From assembly GCF_000306115.2 (NCBI RefSeq), contig NZ_AKWX02000020.1:620001-684000 (forward strand): a DNA stretch of 64,000 nucleotides, read 5' to 3'. This document shows, piece after piece, positions 38,590 to 48,841 of the stretch. The notes under the pieces are model-generated. The model did not search any database, had not been told where the DNA came from, and saw only the letters and a program-made list of their open reading frames with translations. The stretch comes from Leptospira wolffii serovar Khorat str. Khorat-H2 (GTDB lineage: Bacteria; Spirochaetota; Leptospiria; Leptospirales; Leptospiraceae). Made by a program: the position numbers and the translations under genes. Numbering within the stretch: the stretch's first letter is position 1; every line of letters begins with the position of its first letter.

Positions 38590-40404
38590 ATGAAAGAATA
38601 CTTATCGAACTTAACCCGAAAATTCTTGGAAACTACGAAGGAAATATTTTCGAAAAAAACATTAGAGAAATTGAATTCTATATTTCGGGAAAGAATTTTG
38701 AAAGATCCTCAGGTAGGAATTCCTACCGCTTTCGGGATCGTATTTCTTTCTTTAGGTTTCTATTTTCTCTTCAAAGGGTATTCCATCGATCTTTCCATAC
38801 AGGATCCGGCGCTTTTGATTCCGAAAAAGGCGAATCTTCTAATCGAGGTATATAGGCCGGAAGAATTTTTAGAAGACGTGGAAAAAACAGGTTTAGGCAA
38901 ACAGTTATCCGAGAATGGGGTCTTTCGGAAATTATTCACCTTGCCCGAGCTTAAAAAAGTAAGTTCCGTCCTGTATCTACTGGAAGCCAAGGCGGGGGTG
39001 ATGACGGAACCTTCCCGTCTGGCAGCGCTTTTCGATGGACCGGTGTCTGTAGCGCTATTTCCGGAATCCAAATGGATTCTTGTAGGAAAGGCTAGTCCGA
39101 GCTCGAAATTGGGTGTGAGTCTTATAACCGCCATCAAGGGAGAAAAGGTCGTCGTTCAACCGACACCCAAGGAGGAAAAAAAGCCGACCCAATCGAGCGG
39201 AGAAGAAGGGGAATATCAGTACGGAACGCCGACGGGCTCCCAGAAAACCCATTCCGCCGACGATTTTACCGATCAATTCGCTGCGAGTTCCGAAAAATTC
39301 GGAAATTTGCAGGCATTTAAATATGCGTTCTCGGAAGAAGAAGTTTATATTATCGTAATAGGAGATTTTCTAATACTTTCGAATTCGAAAGATATTTTGG
39401 AATCCTCCTTGAACCTTGCCTCCAACTCGGATAACGATTCTTTGGGAAATCAGAAAGGCTTCGCCACATTAAGAAAAGCGGCGGCTCGGAAAGAAAATAA
39501 GATTCTTCTCTATGCCGGATCGGAATCTTTCTTTGCTCCTCTTTTGCGTCCATTCTTCGGAAATTCGGGTGCGGGACTTCTACTCGGATGGAAAGATGGG
39601 AGTAATTTGGAAGGTACGATATTCCGAATCGGAGGAGAAGCGGCTCAGGTAATAAGCTCGGAACCTTCCTTATCCAAGGCGGTTTCCAGAGACGCAAATC
39701 TTGTCTTTCATTCCGAAGAATTGAGACCTTCGGATTTTTGGAAAACGTGGGAATCATTCGGAGAGGACTGGGAAAGTTTTAGTAGGAACTTTACTTCCTT
39801 CGGAAAGGATTCGGGGATTCACGACCAATATTTCGGGTCCGGAAAAGGCATGGCATTGGTATACCACGGATTGGATTCCAAGCCGGGAATGGTATACCCT
39901 AGATTCGGAATCGCCCTCCCAAGTTCGGTTCCCGACGACAAGTTGCTCAAAGCGATATTCAAAGTGGGAACTCCCACTAAACAGCAGTTTCAAAACGTTT
40001 TCATGGACACGTATTCTTCAGGCAAAGGTGGATATTATTCTCCCACGTCCGTCAAGATTTCCGGATGGAAATACTTGTCCTCGGATCGTAAAAGCGCCGA
40101 GGAGAATATTTCCGCGGGAAACGGGAATCGCCCCAGCCTAGCGGATTTGTTTTCCGGAAACGAATTTAAGGAATTTGCATACTATCCCCATCACATTTCG
40201 ATTAGAGTTCCGGGGATTTTGGAGGATCTACGAACGTTCTATTTATACGGAGCGGAAGGTTCCTTCGAATATACTTCTAAGACCATCGACAGGGATATCC
40301 AACCCTTGCTGGATTTGTTCCGACCTTTCGAACGTCTCTTGATTTCCTTCGGATCGGGCAAAGAAGGAGAAGAATGGGGAAGATTAAAAGTCTCTTCGAA
40401 CTAA
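38590..40404 (+). CDS. DUF2138-like (YfaA position) membrane protein
   Basis: A 604-residue protein with a basic N-terminus, one membrane helix (about 49-66) and a large periplasmic part. Similarity to YfaA/DUF2138 is inferred from size, topology and operon position; I see YRPEEFLEDVEKTGL, FDGPVSVALF and a repeated lipoprotein-carrier-like beta pattern. It could be the inner-membrane platform for the macroglobulin system. Its stop overlaps by three bases the stop of the convergent peptidase gene. Confidence 0.65.
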   Translation: MKEYLSNLTRKFLETTKEIFSKKTLEKLNSIFRERILKDPQVGIPTAFGIVFLSLGFYFLFKGYSIDLSIQDPALLIPKKANLLIEVYRPEEFLEDVEKTGLGKQLSENGVFRKLFTLPELKKVSSVLYLLEAKAGVMTEPSRLAALFDGPVSVALFPESKWILVGKASPSSKLGVSLITAIKGEKVVVQPTPKEEKKPTQSSGEEGEYQYGTPTGSQKTHSADDFTDQFAASSEKFGNLQAFKYAFSEEEVYIIVIGDFLILSNSKDILESSLNLASNSDNDSLGNQKGFATLRKAAARKENKILLYAGSESFFAPLLRPFFGNSGAGLLLGWKDGSNLEGTIFRIGGEAAQVISSEPSLSKAVSRDANLVFHSEELRPSDFWKTWESFGEDWESFSRNFTSFGKDSGIHDQYFGSGKGMALVYHGLDSKPGMVYPRFGIALPSSVPDDKLLKAIFKVGTPTKQQFQNVFMDTYSSGKGGYYSPTSVKISGWKYLSSDRKSAEENISAGNGNRPSLADLFSGNEFKEFAYYPHHISIRVPGILEDLRTFYLYGAEGSFEYTSKTIDRDIQPLLDLFRPFERLLISFGSGKEGEEWGRLKVSSN

Positions 40405-41135
40405 TTCCTTTTTTTATCCGAAAGATCCTTTAGGAAATTTGCATACAATTGTGGGATTTCTTCGGATCCGTTTTCGATTAGATTCCGGATCCAAATTTCT
40501 CCTTTATAAGAAAGTAACCAGGATCCGAAGGTTCGCATACGGGAATAAGCGGCGAATTGTATCTCCTTGTTACGGGAAGAATAATCCTTCGTCATGTTCC
40601 GATCGAAGGTATCCCAATCGGTTGGAAAATTCGATACAGAAGCCGTTTTGGCGAGCGGATCGGAAGGATGGATGGATTCGCAATACGCCTCTTCGATCCA
40701 AGGAGATTTCGGAACCGTACTTTTAGGTACAAGAAAGTGGCAGATTTCATGTAAGACAACTCTGTTCAAAATTCCTTTCCGGGAGAGTAATTTCGGATTT
40801 TGGAAAAAGAAACGATTGGATTGGTGAGAATAAGCCCCCGCATTGTGTCCGGATTTTCCCGAGTATGTACGGAAAGTCGCCGAGTCCGGCGTAATAAAAA
40901 TACGTGCGTCTCTCGGCATTTTGAGAGAAAGCCTTTGCGATTCCTTTTCCAGTTCGGATAAAAATCGATCCGAGAAATCGTTTAGAGCCGATTCGGAAAT
41001 CGAATTCTTTTTATCATCCTGCAACGCGTAGAATTCGAAACCTTCTATAACTCTCAGTAACGGTTCCGCCGAAATGCCGATTATACCGAAAAAGAATAAG
41101 GTTAGGAACCCTGTCCGGAATAGGAAATTTTTCAA
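40401..41135 (-). CDS. Exported HEXXH metallopeptidase-like protein
   Basis: A 244-residue protein with signal peptide (about 1-22) and a gluzincin-like zinc site: H129-E-I-C-H133, followed by PWIEEAYCES whose Glu148/149 is the likely third ligand. Probable secreted or periplasmic metallopeptidase; substrate unknown. Start overlaps the SpoIID-like gene's stop by four bases, so it is the last gene of the murA operon and meets the macroglobulin operon tail to tail. Confidence 0.78.
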   Translation of the reverse strand: MKNFLFRTGFLTLFFFGIIGISAEPLLRVIEGFEFYALQDDKKNSISESALNDFSDRFLSELEKESQRLSLKMPRDARIFITPDSATFRTYSGKSGHNAGAYSHQSNRFFFQNPKLLSRKGILNRVVLHEICHFLVPKSTVPKSPWIEEAYCESIHPSDPLAKTASVSNFPTDWDTFDRNMTKDYSSRNKEIQFAAYSRMRTFGSWLLSYKGEIWIRNLIENGSEEIPQLYANFLKDLSDKKRN

Positions 41136-42313
41136 GGCAGAACCTCGATTCTTGCGCCTGGAAAATAGAAATTTAAGATTTCATTATATGTTGCGCCTCG
41201 GAAAGCCATTTCCCTCGCTCCATACTGGCAAAGCCCGATTCCGTGTCCGAAACCCCGGCCTTTAAAGTGGTAACCGTTCGTTCCCGATTCTATCGTAAAA
41301 TCGTTACTTTTGGTCTTGTTCCATCCAAGTCTTTTTCCTACGGAAGATAGGAATTCCGAAATGTTCGCGATATGTTTTCCTTCCGAGTCGGAATACAGGA
41401 TTTGAGTGACCCTTCCTTCTTCCGATATGGGGGAAAGAGAGGATATCCGCTTCGCTTTCAGTATATTCTCCATATCTTCTTTTTCGATGAAAGTTTCCCA
41501 TTCGAAATGAGGAGAGTTCCTACACAGAATTTCTTCTCCTTTCCAACGATCCGGTCCGGAACGAAAGAGTTTAGAATTCTCGCCGAATTTTCTCCATAAG
41601 ACCTTCGGGGAACTCAAATGTCCGCCGCAGCTTGCATGAAAGAAAGTTTCCAAGGGTTTATTCTTTCCATCTAGAACGATTAGGTTCGGAGCGGAAGTCG
41701 GCTCGTTCGCATTTCTTTTTGGGAGGCCTGAGAATTGCAAACAATGAGTCAAATCGCAGACGTCATGGCCTTCCTTAGAATGCCGACCTATATTCGCTAA
41801 TGCGTAAGAACGAACCGAAGCTCGACCGGAGATTTCGAACTCACGCTTCCAATTCTTGGCGGCGCCGGATGCGACTTTGGTTGCCATTAATTCTCCGAAT
41901 TCGGAAATGAACGCTGTGTCTACGTACGATTCTCTCGATACCGTAAGTATGAATTTTAAGATTCCCTCTTTTGAGCGGATTTCCAAGTCCCCCGCATACT
42001 TCCTGGGAGATTCGGACCCCGGAAGAAAGACGTCGTATTCTCCGCCTGAAAAAAGGATCTGATCCGATTTGCGCCGGGAATTTTCCCAAATAAAGGATAA
42101 TCGTTCGCCTTCTCCTCGAATTAAAAAATCGGAATCTCCTCTAAAAATCGTTTCAGTTCCGGAAATGACTCTGGATCTCTTTACGAGGATTCGGATTTTG
42201 CTCGGAGAGAATTTACTTAGTATTCCCACGCGAATTTTTGTAGGAACTTCCGCCCGGAGAGAATCGGAAAGTATTGCCGATATAAGGACTAATATCGAGA
42301 GCCCTCGATTCAT
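41132..42313 (-). CDS. SpoIID/LytB-domain protein
   Basis: A 393-residue exported protein with the SpoIID fold (PF08486): ASVRSYALANI, DVCDLTHCLQFSG, FFHASCGGHLSS and the closing HGIGLCQYGAREMA...ILNFYFPG. Known SpoIID enzymes are lytic transglycosylases cleaving stripped glycan strands; the Glu in FISEFGE is a candidate catalytic acid. Leptospira does not sporulate, so a cell-wall turnover role is likely. It overlaps both neighbours by four bases. Confidence 0.85.
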   Translation of the reverse strand: MNRGLSILVLISAILSDSLRAEVPTKIRVGILSKFSPSKIRILVKRSRVISGTETIFRGDSDFLIRGEGERLSFIWENSRRKSDQILFSGGEYDVFLPGSESPRKYAGDLEIRSKEGILKFILTVSRESYVDTAFISEFGELMATKVASGAAKNWKREFEISGRASVRSYALANIGRHSKEGHDVCDLTHCLQFSGLPKRNANEPTSAPNLIVLDGKNKPLETFFHASCGGHLSSPKVLWRKFGENSKLFRSGPDRWKGEEILCRNSPHFEWETFIEKEDMENILKAKRISSLSPISEEGRVTQILYSDSEGKHIANISEFLSSVGKRLGWNKTKSNDFTIESGTNGYHFKGRGFGHGIGLCQYGAREMAFRGATYNEILNFYFPGARIEVLP

Positions 42314-42981
42314 TTTACCAAGATGGCTTTAGGAAAAGTCGGACAAGCGGACACGCATTGTCCACAACCCACGCATTCGGACGAGAATGTGGGTTTGTTC
42401 CCACGGAACTGGACTACGTTCGGAATGGGGCAGGTAATCTGGCAGGTCTCACAGGTTTTCTCTTCCGTTCTGGAGTTGATGCAATGTTGGAAGAGACCCT
42501 GCGCTTTTCCGAATTTAGGCCTTTCTTCTTTTTTAAGTTTTTTTAATGCTCCTGTTTGGCAGGACGAAATACAAGGATAATCCTCGCAGAGCATGCATGC
42601 GTTCAGGTTCACGTCCATTCTAGGAAAGTGCTTACCGGTCTCGTCGTCGGGAACGGGAAACAAAACGGAATAAGGACAGGCGTAGATGCAATCTCCGCAA
42701 CCTGTGCATTTGGAGAAGAATCGTTTGCCGGTCTTATCCGCTCCCGGAGGAAATTGGAGATTGCGGAAGCCTTTGAATTTTTTACTTTTAGGGACGGGCG
42801 GTAGAGCCTTCGCTTCCTCTTCTGGGCTTAGGCCTTTTTGGGAAATTTCGGAAGAGACCGAAGAGGATTTTTCTTTGGGGTCTACGGCTCCTCTCCAGGT
42901 TTCGGTAATTTCATCCGCGGTTTCTTCTACCAAGGAAAAGGCCCTGGCTAGACCTTTTCGGAAGAAGTCCCTACGGTTCAT
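42310..42981 (-). CDS. Tat-type ferredoxin with several 4Fe-4S motifs
   Basis: A 223-residue NapF/NapG-like protein. The N-terminal [10 protein letters not shown] is a twin-arginine export signal. Four Cys clusters follow: [12 protein letters not shown] (about 91), [13 protein letters not shown] (about 129), CETCQITCP (about 179) and [12 protein letters not shown] (about 205). It carries electrons to or from a periplasmic or membrane-bound redox enzyme. No partner is nearby; it is embedded between murA and the SpoIID-like gene with four-base overlaps, an unexpected place for an electron carrier. Confidence 0.85.
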   Translation of the reverse strand: MNRRDFFRKGLARAFSLVEETADEITETWRGAVDPKEKSSSVSSEISQKGLSPEEEAKALPPVPKSKKFKGFRNLQFPPGADKTGKRFFSKCTGCGDCIYACPYSVLFPVPDDETGKHFPRMDVNLNACMLCEDYPCISSCQTGALKKLKKEERPKFGKAQGLFQHCINSRTEEKTCETCQITCPIPNVVQFRGNKPTFSSECVGCGQCVSACPTFPKAILVK

Positions 42982-44276
42982 CCCTCTCCGACCCTCTCGA
43001 TATGAGCTCCTAAGGAACGAAGTCTCGTATCGATATCCTGAAAACCTCGATCTATCTGAACTATATTATGAATGGAACTTGTTCCTTCCGCACAAAGCGC
43101 AGCGACAATCATGGCCATCCCGGCGCGAATATCGGGACTAGCCACTTTTTGACCGTAAAGTCGGTTGGGTCCGATGACTATGGCCCTATGTGGATCGCAT
43201 AATATGATCTGGGCTCCCATCGAGATAATATTATCTACGAAGAATAGTCTGGACTCGAACATTTTTTCGTGAATGAGAACCGTTCCTTTGCATTGGGTAG
43301 CGGTGACTAACGCTACGGAGGTCATGTCCGCGGGAAATCCCGGCCAGGGGGAATCGTCTATTTTGGGAGTTGCACCGTGATAATCGGGTATGATTTCTAA
43401 TTTTTGATCGGAAGGAACGAGAACGCCTCCGTCTTGAGGACGAACTTCTATGCCGAGGCGAGAATAAACCATCCGGATCATTCGAATGTCTTCCAGATCG
43501 ACGTCTCGGATAAAGATCTCACCTCCGGTGACAGCGGCAAGACTGATAAAACTTCCGACTTCCAGATAATCGGATCCGATCCGATGAGATTCCTTAGGAG
43601 TGTGTAAAGAGCTGACTCCTTCGATGGTTAGGATATTGGATCCGATCCCGGAGATTTTCGCTCCTGCAGAAACCAAAAATTTACAGAGCCTTTGCACATG
43701 CGGCTCGCTTGCAGCATGACGTAGTACGGTCGTTCCTTCGGCTAAGACCGCAGCCATGACCGCATTTTCCGTTCCCGTTACGGAGGCCTCATCCATCAGG
43801 ATATCGGTTCCCCTTAAACGATCGGATTTAATTTCGTATCCATCCGGAAAAACTTCTATATGGGCTCCCAAGGCTTGTAAGGCAAGAAGATGAGTGTCCA
43901 TTCTTCTGCGGCCTATTTTGTCTCCTCCCGGTCTAGGCAAGAAGACCCGGCCCGTCTTGGCGAGAATAGGACCTGCAAGCGTAACGGCTCCGCGGATTTT
44001 AGAGCATAATTCGAAAGGAAGATCGGACTTCAGATTTCCGCTATTCCTAAAAAGAAAAGTACCTTCCCCTTTATCCTCCACCTCCATTCCTAAGAGACGT
44101 AGGACGTCCAACAACATGAGTACGTCCGAAATTAGAGGGATATTCTCTATGATCACTTCCCCAGGGACGAGACAAACGGCTCCCAGGATTGGCAATGCTT
44201 CATTCTTATTGCCTTGGGGAGTAACGGTGCCGTGAAGAGGGTTTTTACCAATAATCTTAAAATAAGGGGAGCTCAT
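42978..44276 (-). CDS. murA: UDP-N-acetylglucosamine 1-carboxyvinyltransferase MurA, Asp type
   Basis: First committed step of peptidoglycan synthesis (enolpyruvyl transfer). 432 residues from ATG at 44276, matching family length; a frame open to 44492 adds 72 unconserved residues and is rejected as start. The active-site loop reads [17 protein letters not shown], with Asp119 where most enzymes have the Cys attacked by fosfomycin. Asp variants occur in mycobacteria, chlamydiae and Borrelia and are fosfomycin-insensitive (established). First gene of the wall operon; diverges from lnt. Confidence 0.95.
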   Translation of the reverse strand: MSSPYFKIIGKNPLHGTVTPQGNKNEALPILGAVCLVPGEVIIENIPLISDVLMLLDVLRLLGMEVEDKGEGTFLFRNSGNLKSDLPFELCSKIRGAVTLAGPILAKTGRVFLPRPGGDKIGRRRMDTHLLALQALGAHIEVFPDGYEIKSDRLRGTDILMDEASVTGTENAVMAAVLAEGTTVLRHAASEPHVQRLCKFLVSAGAKISGIGSNILTIEGVSSLHTPKESHRIGSDYLEVGSFISLAAVTGGEIFIRDVDLEDIRMIRMVYSRLGIEVRPQDGGVLVPSDQKLEIIPDYHGATPKIDDSPWPGFPADMTSVALVTATQCKGTVLIHEKMFESRLFFVDNIISMGAQIILCDPHRAIVIGPNRLYGQKVASPDIRAGMAMIVAALCAEGTSSIHNIVQIDRGFQDIDTRLRSLGAHIERVGEG

Positions 44277-44466
44277 GATCCTACCGGTTAAGGGTATCCT
44301 CTTGCCGGGGTCGGATACTGCAAGCATTTCAGGAACCGGAAAGCCGGGAGAAGAATTTATCCCAAAATGAATCGAATCTGTAACTTGAATCGGGAACCGA
44401 TGGGTCGACTTAGGGATCGAAATCGATTGACTCAAAACTATTTTTTTCCGATCAAAGTTGGTATCC

Positions 44467-46245
44467 ATGAATTCATTTCTCCACAAATTCAAAGAGTTCC
44501 AGAAAACGACCCTATTCGACTGGTTCTGCTTTCTCTGGACGGCGGTCCTTTCTTTTTTGGCCTTCGCGCCCTTCTATCTGAGTCATTTGGTTTGGATCGC
44601 CCCTTTCGGACTTTTCTGGATCACCCATAAATACTCCGGTAAGTATAAGAGGCTGTTCTATTATGGATTTCTATTCGGAATCGCGTTTTATGTGATCGCA
44701 TTCCACTGGATTTTCCATATGTCGATTACTTTCGGTAATTTCCATTGGTCCATCGCTTCTCTTATTCTAATCCTATCCGGAATCCTGTTCGGTTCGAAAT
44801 TTCCGATCTTTCTGGTCTCCTATTCCTTCCTATCTCGCAGGATAGGTAAACATAGCGTTTGGGTAGCCGGCTTCTGCGGAATGGCCGCGGATATGATCGC
44901 CTACCAGTTATTTCCGTGGTACTGGGGCAATCTCGCCGCGGGAAATATCATTCTCGCACAAACCGTGGAGATCACCGGGGTTTACGGACTTTCCTTTCTA
45001 GTATTCGTAGTTTCTTATACACTTTTCGAAACCAATCCATTGCATCTGGTCGAGATATTGAAGTCCAAGGAAAAGAGAAACCAGTTCGCAAAATTCTGGG
45101 CTCTACCTTTCGCGCTTCTTGCTATCTTCGTAATTGTAGGAACTTCTCTTTATATCAAATGGAAGAATGTCACTCCGACAAAAACATTGGAAGTTCTGAT
45201 CGTTCAACCTGACGCACCGATGAGTATCCGAGACGAGAGAGGTAGATCTCCTCGCCAAGTCATAGAAGAACATATGGCTCACATGGATAAGATGGTAGAA
45301 GAGGCGGTACAAAAGGCCGGTAAGAATCCGGATTTTATCGTTCTACCCGAGGCGGGGATTCCTTATTACTCAGCTAATAAAGCCCCGTTAATGCAGGCGA
45401 TAGGAATGTACTGGCCGAGATTCGAATCATTGATGATCTCTTTCGCAAACAGATACAAGGCTACCGTATTCTTCAACGAAATAGATGCGGCTTATAAGAA
45501 GAAGAGTTCCGGAAAGGAATACTTAAGATATTTCAATAATAACGTAGTATACGATCCGAACGGCGATAGAAGGGAAGCCTATCAGAAGCAATATCTCGTC
45601 ATGTTCGGCGAGACTATGCCTTTCGAATTCATGTACGATCTAAGCCCTCAAACGGGTAGATTCGATCCGGGAGAATCCTTTGCATTATTGCATTATTTCT
45701 CCGCGACGGATCGATCCAAGGCCCAGCCGGCTCCCGTTACCTGGGAAAAGACTGACGGTCTGGATGCGGATTTCGTCAGAAATTATTATTCTCCAGTGAA
45801 ATCGGAACTGAAGGACGAAGGAGCATTTCTTCCTTTGATCTGCTACGAGGTGATCATTCCCGAGTTCGTGAGAAAGTTCAAGGATTCGGGTAATCCTCAG
45901 TTCATTGCAAATTTGACGAACGATAAATGGTACGGAACCACCACGGAAAGCGATCAGCATTTCGAGCTGGGAAGGCTTCGTTCCATCGAGTGGCGAAGAT
46001 GGATGGTGCGATCTACCAATTCGGGGATATCGGGTTTCGTGGACCATCTGGGGCGTTTCATTCCGGGTAAGTCCACTTCTTTGATGAAAGCGGAAACCAG
46101 TTGGGAACAGATACAGGTGATCGATTCTCCTCCCGGATTCTACGTATTGTACGGAAATCTGATTCCTTGGATTCTCATCGGGTTGACCGCGATTTATTAC
46201 GCGAACCTTCTCGTTCAGCAGAGAAAGAATACCAAAAAATCCTAA
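44467..46245 (+). CDS. lnt: Apolipoprotein N-acyltransferase Lnt
   Basis: Adds the third acyl chain to lipoproteins in the inner membrane. An N-terminal multi-TM domain (about 15-235) is followed by a nitrilase domain with the triad Glu ([10 protein letters not shown]), Lys ([11 protein letters not shown]) and Cys ([11 protein letters not shown]), and a final membrane helix (about 560-585). ATG at 44467 is preferred; a TTG at 44458 is in frame. Fits the lipoprotein-rich envelope seen in this window. A bidirectional terminator follows. Confidence 0.95.
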   Translation: MNSFLHKFKEFQKTTLFDWFCFLWTAVLSFLAFAPFYLSHLVWIAPFGLFWITHKYSGKYKRLFYYGFLFGIAFYVIAFHWIFHMSITFGNFHWSIASLILILSGILFGSKFPIFLVSYSFLSRRIGKHSVWVAGFCGMAADMIAYQLFPWYWGNLAAGNIILAQTVEITGVYGLSFLVFVVSYTLFETNPLHLVEILKSKEKRNQFAKFWALPFALLAIFVIVGTSLYIKWKNVTPTKTLEVLIVQPDAPMSIRDERGRSPRQVIEEHMAHMDKMVEEAVQKAGKNPDFIVLPEAGIPYYSANKAPLMQAIGMYWPRFESLMISFANRYKATVFFNEIDAAYKKKSSGKEYLRYFNNNVVYDPNGDRREAYQKQYLVMFGETMPFEFMYDLSPQTGRFDPGESFALLHYFSATDRSKAQPAPVTWEKTDGLDADFVRNYYSPVKSELKDEGAFLPLICYEVIIPEFVRKFKDSGNPQFIANLTNDKWYGTTTESDQHFELGRLRSIEWRRWMVRSTNSGISGFVDHLGRFIPGKSTSLMKAETSWEQIQVIDSPPGFYVLYGNLIPWILIGLTAIYYANLLVQQRKNTKKS

Positions 46246-46255
46246 TGTATTCAAA

Positions 46256-46287
46256 CGGCGATTCCGAAATCGGAATCGCCGCCTTTT
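46256..46287. terminator. Bidirectional terminator between convergent genes
   Basis: CGGCGATTCCG (46256-46266) and CGGAATCGCCG (46271-46281) form a perfect 11-bp stem with loop AAAT. CCTTTTCC follows on plus. It separates lnt (plus) from the minus-strand lipocalin-like gene. Confidence 0.75.
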
Positions 46288-46296
46288 CCGATTGAC

Positions 46297-47454
46297 CTAA
46301 GGGTTGATCAAATAGTAGGAAAAGATTCCTCGGAAGGATTTGTCCTTAGGCAAGGTGCCTGTCCCATTCGGAGGAACTTTGCAATCCAAATTCGCTTCCG
46401 AAATATAATAGAGCTGGTAGGGTTTACTGAAGAATAAGCGAACGAAGAAACGAAGCACCGCGGAAACGTTGGATAGAACGTTGATTTGCCCGATAGTATG
46501 CTTTCTGCTTAGGATTAGATTGCATTCGTTTTGGGGATCCAAATAGAATTTTTCCTTAACAGGCAATTCGTAATTAGAGAAGGGTTCTTTCTCGGATTCC
46601 AATACTTCGGATTTGAATACCTTACTCGAAAAGAGTAACTTTCCGGAATCGTCCATTACGCTCACTGTACGAATTTCTCCTCCCGGAAAGTTTTCGTTTC
46701 CGATAAATCCTCCCGTAAAGAGTCTGTCTCCCGCCGAATTACGGGAACGATACAATTCCCAACGTTTACTGTATTTGTAGACCTCGTAGTTGGTGAGAAG
46801 ATGTTCCATCCCTCCCTTACCGTTCAATTCTATCTTATTGTCTTCGATTATCAGATATCCTTGTACGGGAACTACGGAAAAAGCTATATCGGCCTGCACG
46901 AATCTATCTTTTTGAGGAAGATGGATCTTTCCTCCTGAAAGAGAAACCGCCTTATTCCATCCGGTTTGATAGTTGAGAAAAAGCTCTGCGGGACCCGCAT
47001 CGATTTTGATTTCGGGGCCGTTCCCTCCCTTGGTTACGGAACTATTATAAATATGTAATTCGACACTTCCATTTTCCGTTTTTAGCTCGTCCTGTGAGAA
47101 TTCCTTGGTATAAAACCTCGTTCCATTCTGCTTATCATATATGACCAGACTAACCCCGCAGTTTCGAGTGCCGGGACCTAAGTTACTTATGATGAACGTC
47201 GCGAAGATCCAAATCTGCTCGTCAGTAAAGGAATAATTCCAGGCCTGGAAATAGCCTTCTTGCGGATATGGATGAAAACCGATTTCCCTTTGCGAGGATT
47301 TTCTGGCTTGGATATTTCCCTCTTCGGCGTTCAATTCGGAACGATAATGAGGAATAAGAATGCCGCAGATCAGAAGGAACCCTAAAATAAACTTAGAAAA
47401 AAACCGAGCGTTAGAAAAAAGAGAGGATCGTAAGGAAAAATGCATGGGCATCAA
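46297..47454 (-). CDS. Exported lipocalin-like (AttH/Svf1-like) hypothetical protein
   Basis: A 385-residue protein with a signal peptide (about 20-43). The remainder is beta-rich with features reminiscent of the CrtC/AttH/Svf1 two-lipocalin fold: FQAWNYSFTDEQIWIFATFIISNLG near the start, FVQADIAFSVVPVQGYLIIEDN in the middle and a GRRxx-free end. The resemblance is weak and by eye. Probably a periplasmic or outer-membrane lipid-related protein; not certain. ATG at 47454; ATG at 47445 also possible. Confidence 0.65.
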   Translation of the reverse strand: MMPMHFSLRSSLFSNARFFSKFILGFLLICGILIPHYRSELNAEEGNIQARKSSQREIGFHPYPQEGYFQAWNYSFTDEQIWIFATFIISNLGPGTRNCGVSLVIYDKQNGTRFYTKEFSQDELKTENGSVELHIYNSSVTKGGNGPEIKIDAGPAELFLNYQTGWNKAVSLSGGKIHLPQKDRFVQADIAFSVVPVQGYLIIEDNKIELNGKGGMEHLLTNYEVYKYSKRWELYRSRNSAGDRLFTGGFIGNENFPGGEIRTVSVMDDSGKLLFSSKVFKSEVLESEKEPFSNYELPVKEKFYLDPQNECNLILSRKHTIGQINVLSNVSAVLRFFVRLFFSKPYQLYYISEANLDCKVPPNGTGTLPKDKSFRGIFSYYLINP

Positions 47455-47515
47455 TTCCTAAACCCGGTTCCGGATTCCTGCAAGCAATTCTCGAGACATT
47501 CTATTTACTTTTTCC

Positions 47516-47553
47516 AAAAATACCCGAACGAGAATCGGAATTCTCGAACGGGT
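47516..47553 (-). terminator. Terminator of the 143-aa gene
   Basis: ACCCGAACGAGAA and TTCTCGAACGGGT pair with a two-base internal mismatch. On the minus strand the stem is followed by TATTTTTGG, a fair T-tract. Confidence 0.55.
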
Positions 47554-47577
47554 TTGGCTTTAGTTAATAATTTTTCC

Positions 47578-48009
47578 TCATGCTTCGGACTCGATCCATT
47601 CCTTCTCCGCTTCGGAAACGGGAATGCAGGAGCTCTCGTAAAGATCCTGTACGCATTGGATTCTAAATGCGGGATGTTTCTTGGAACCCTTGCCTCGTAT
47701 CTCGTCTCTCTCCATTGCGATTCCGTCGATATGGATCCAGGAATCGGATTCACTTTTGTCTTTGGATTCGATTTTCGCAAAGATCAGGTATTCGTAATCT
47801 CCGAATCTTTGGAAATAAATTTCGGTCCGATCGGGATCCGATTTAACTAGTCGCCTACGAAAAGAACGAGGATCCTTATCCTCCGATCCTCGAAGGGACT
47901 CGTAATATCGATTCAGTGCGTTTACGATTTCAAAGAAGCTTTGCTTGCTACTTTCCAATTTCATCCATTCGGTAGTTTTCTTATATGGTTTGGTTTTCTT
48001 TACTTTCAT
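47578..48009 (-). CDS. Hypothetical soluble protein, 143 aa
   Basis: Not recognised. A basic N-terminus, no signal peptide, Arg/Lys/Glu-rich throughout, with a possibly alpha+beta fold (YLIFAKIESKD, IHIDGIAMERDEIRG). It diverges from the ECF-sigma gene at 48292 across 282 bases. The ATG has AGGAAAG just upstream. Confidence 0.65.
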   Translation of the reverse strand: MKVKKTKPYKKTTEWMKLESSKQSFFEIVNALNRYYESLRGSEDKDPRSFRRRLVKSDPDRTEIYFQRFGDYEYLIFAKIESKDKSESDSWIHIDGIAMERDEIRGKGSKKHPAFRIQCVQDLYESSCIPVSEAEKEWIESEA

Positions 48010-48291
48010 GCTTTCCTCCGAAACTCACGGGTCCTGTAGGCGGTGGTTCGCGCGGAAAAAATCTCCGAATCGGAGAAAAAAAGGATCTTTAGGAGGAAAT
48101 TCCTTTCTTAGTAGGGACTTTCTTATTCTACACGAGGAATCATTATGCTGGTATTCTCCGTATCAGAACAAACGCCCTTTTATCTATCGCCATTCTGGAT
48201 TATTTTTTTTCCGTTCCGAGCGGTTTAGCCGAAAAAAAATCCAAGGAAATTCCTTCGGCTACGACTACTTCTCCGAGGAAAGAGTAAAGAT
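48010..48291. other. Divergent spacer upstream of the second ECF sigma gene
   Basis: No gene seen. It probably holds promoters for both flanking genes. An inverted repeat AGCCGAA (48227-48233) / TTCGGCT (48254-48260) encloses an A-rich loop and lies about 30 bases before the sigma-factor start, where it could influence translation or mark a leader. Confidence 0.4.
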
Positions 48292-48825
48292 TTGGGATCC
48301 TTGGACGGCATATACAGAAAGGAGAGGGATAAGATTCTCGCCTGGGTTCGCTCTAAAGTGGCGGATCCGGAGGAAGCGGAAGACCTTCTTCAGGAATCCT
48401 TTTTGGCCGCAGTCACCGAGCTGGACTCGGCGGGCACGATCGAATACTTGCTCGCTTACGTATATTCCGTTCTTCGCAATAAGGTAGGAGACTGGTATAG
48501 GAGTAAAAAGGCGAGTCGGTATTCTTTCTCGGATATCGAGAAGGAATTCAGCATGGAAGAAGTTCTGCCGGACCAGAGTGCAGGTCCGGAAAGGGAGTTC
48601 TATCAGAATCTTTTAATGGAAGAACTCTCCATTGCCTTGGAGGAACTTCCTTCGGAACAAAGGTCCGCCTTCGTAAGCAACGTTTTCGAGGGAAAGTCCT
48701 TCCGTGAAATTTCGGAAGCGACTGGAGTTCCCGAAGGAACACTGTCCGCAAGAAAATCCTACGCTAAGGATTTTTTGGCGAAACGGATGAAGGATCTTAA
48801 GACTCTCTTTCTGGAAGAATTTTAG
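48292..48825 (+). CDS. ECF RNA polymerase sigma factor (second)
   Basis: A 177-residue sigma factor. Region 2 includes EEAEDLLQESFLAAVTEL and YVYSVLRNKVGDWYRSKK; region 4 includes LEELPSEQRSAFVSNVFEGKSFREISEATGV and the recognition helix PEGTLSARKSYA. The TTG start at 48292 is unsure; another TTG at 48301 is in frame. A His-rich membrane protein gene follows by 16 bases with a strong ribosome-binding site and is a plausible regulator of it. Confidence 0.92.
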   Translation: MGSLDGIYRKERDKILAWVRSKVADPEEAEDLLQESFLAAVTELDSAGTIEYLLAYVYSVLRNKVGDWYRSKKASRYSFSDIEKEFSMEEVLPDQSAGPEREFYQNLLMEELSIALEELPSEQRSAFVSNVFEGKSFREISEATGVPEGTLSARKSYAKDFLAKRMKDLKTLFLEEF

Positions 48826-48841
48826 TTTAGGGGGAATATAT

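Noticed and set aside
44277..44492. N-terminal 72-codon extension of MurA
   Set aside because: MurA homology begins at the ATG 44276; the extension would overlap the lnt start region on the other strand and has no family match.
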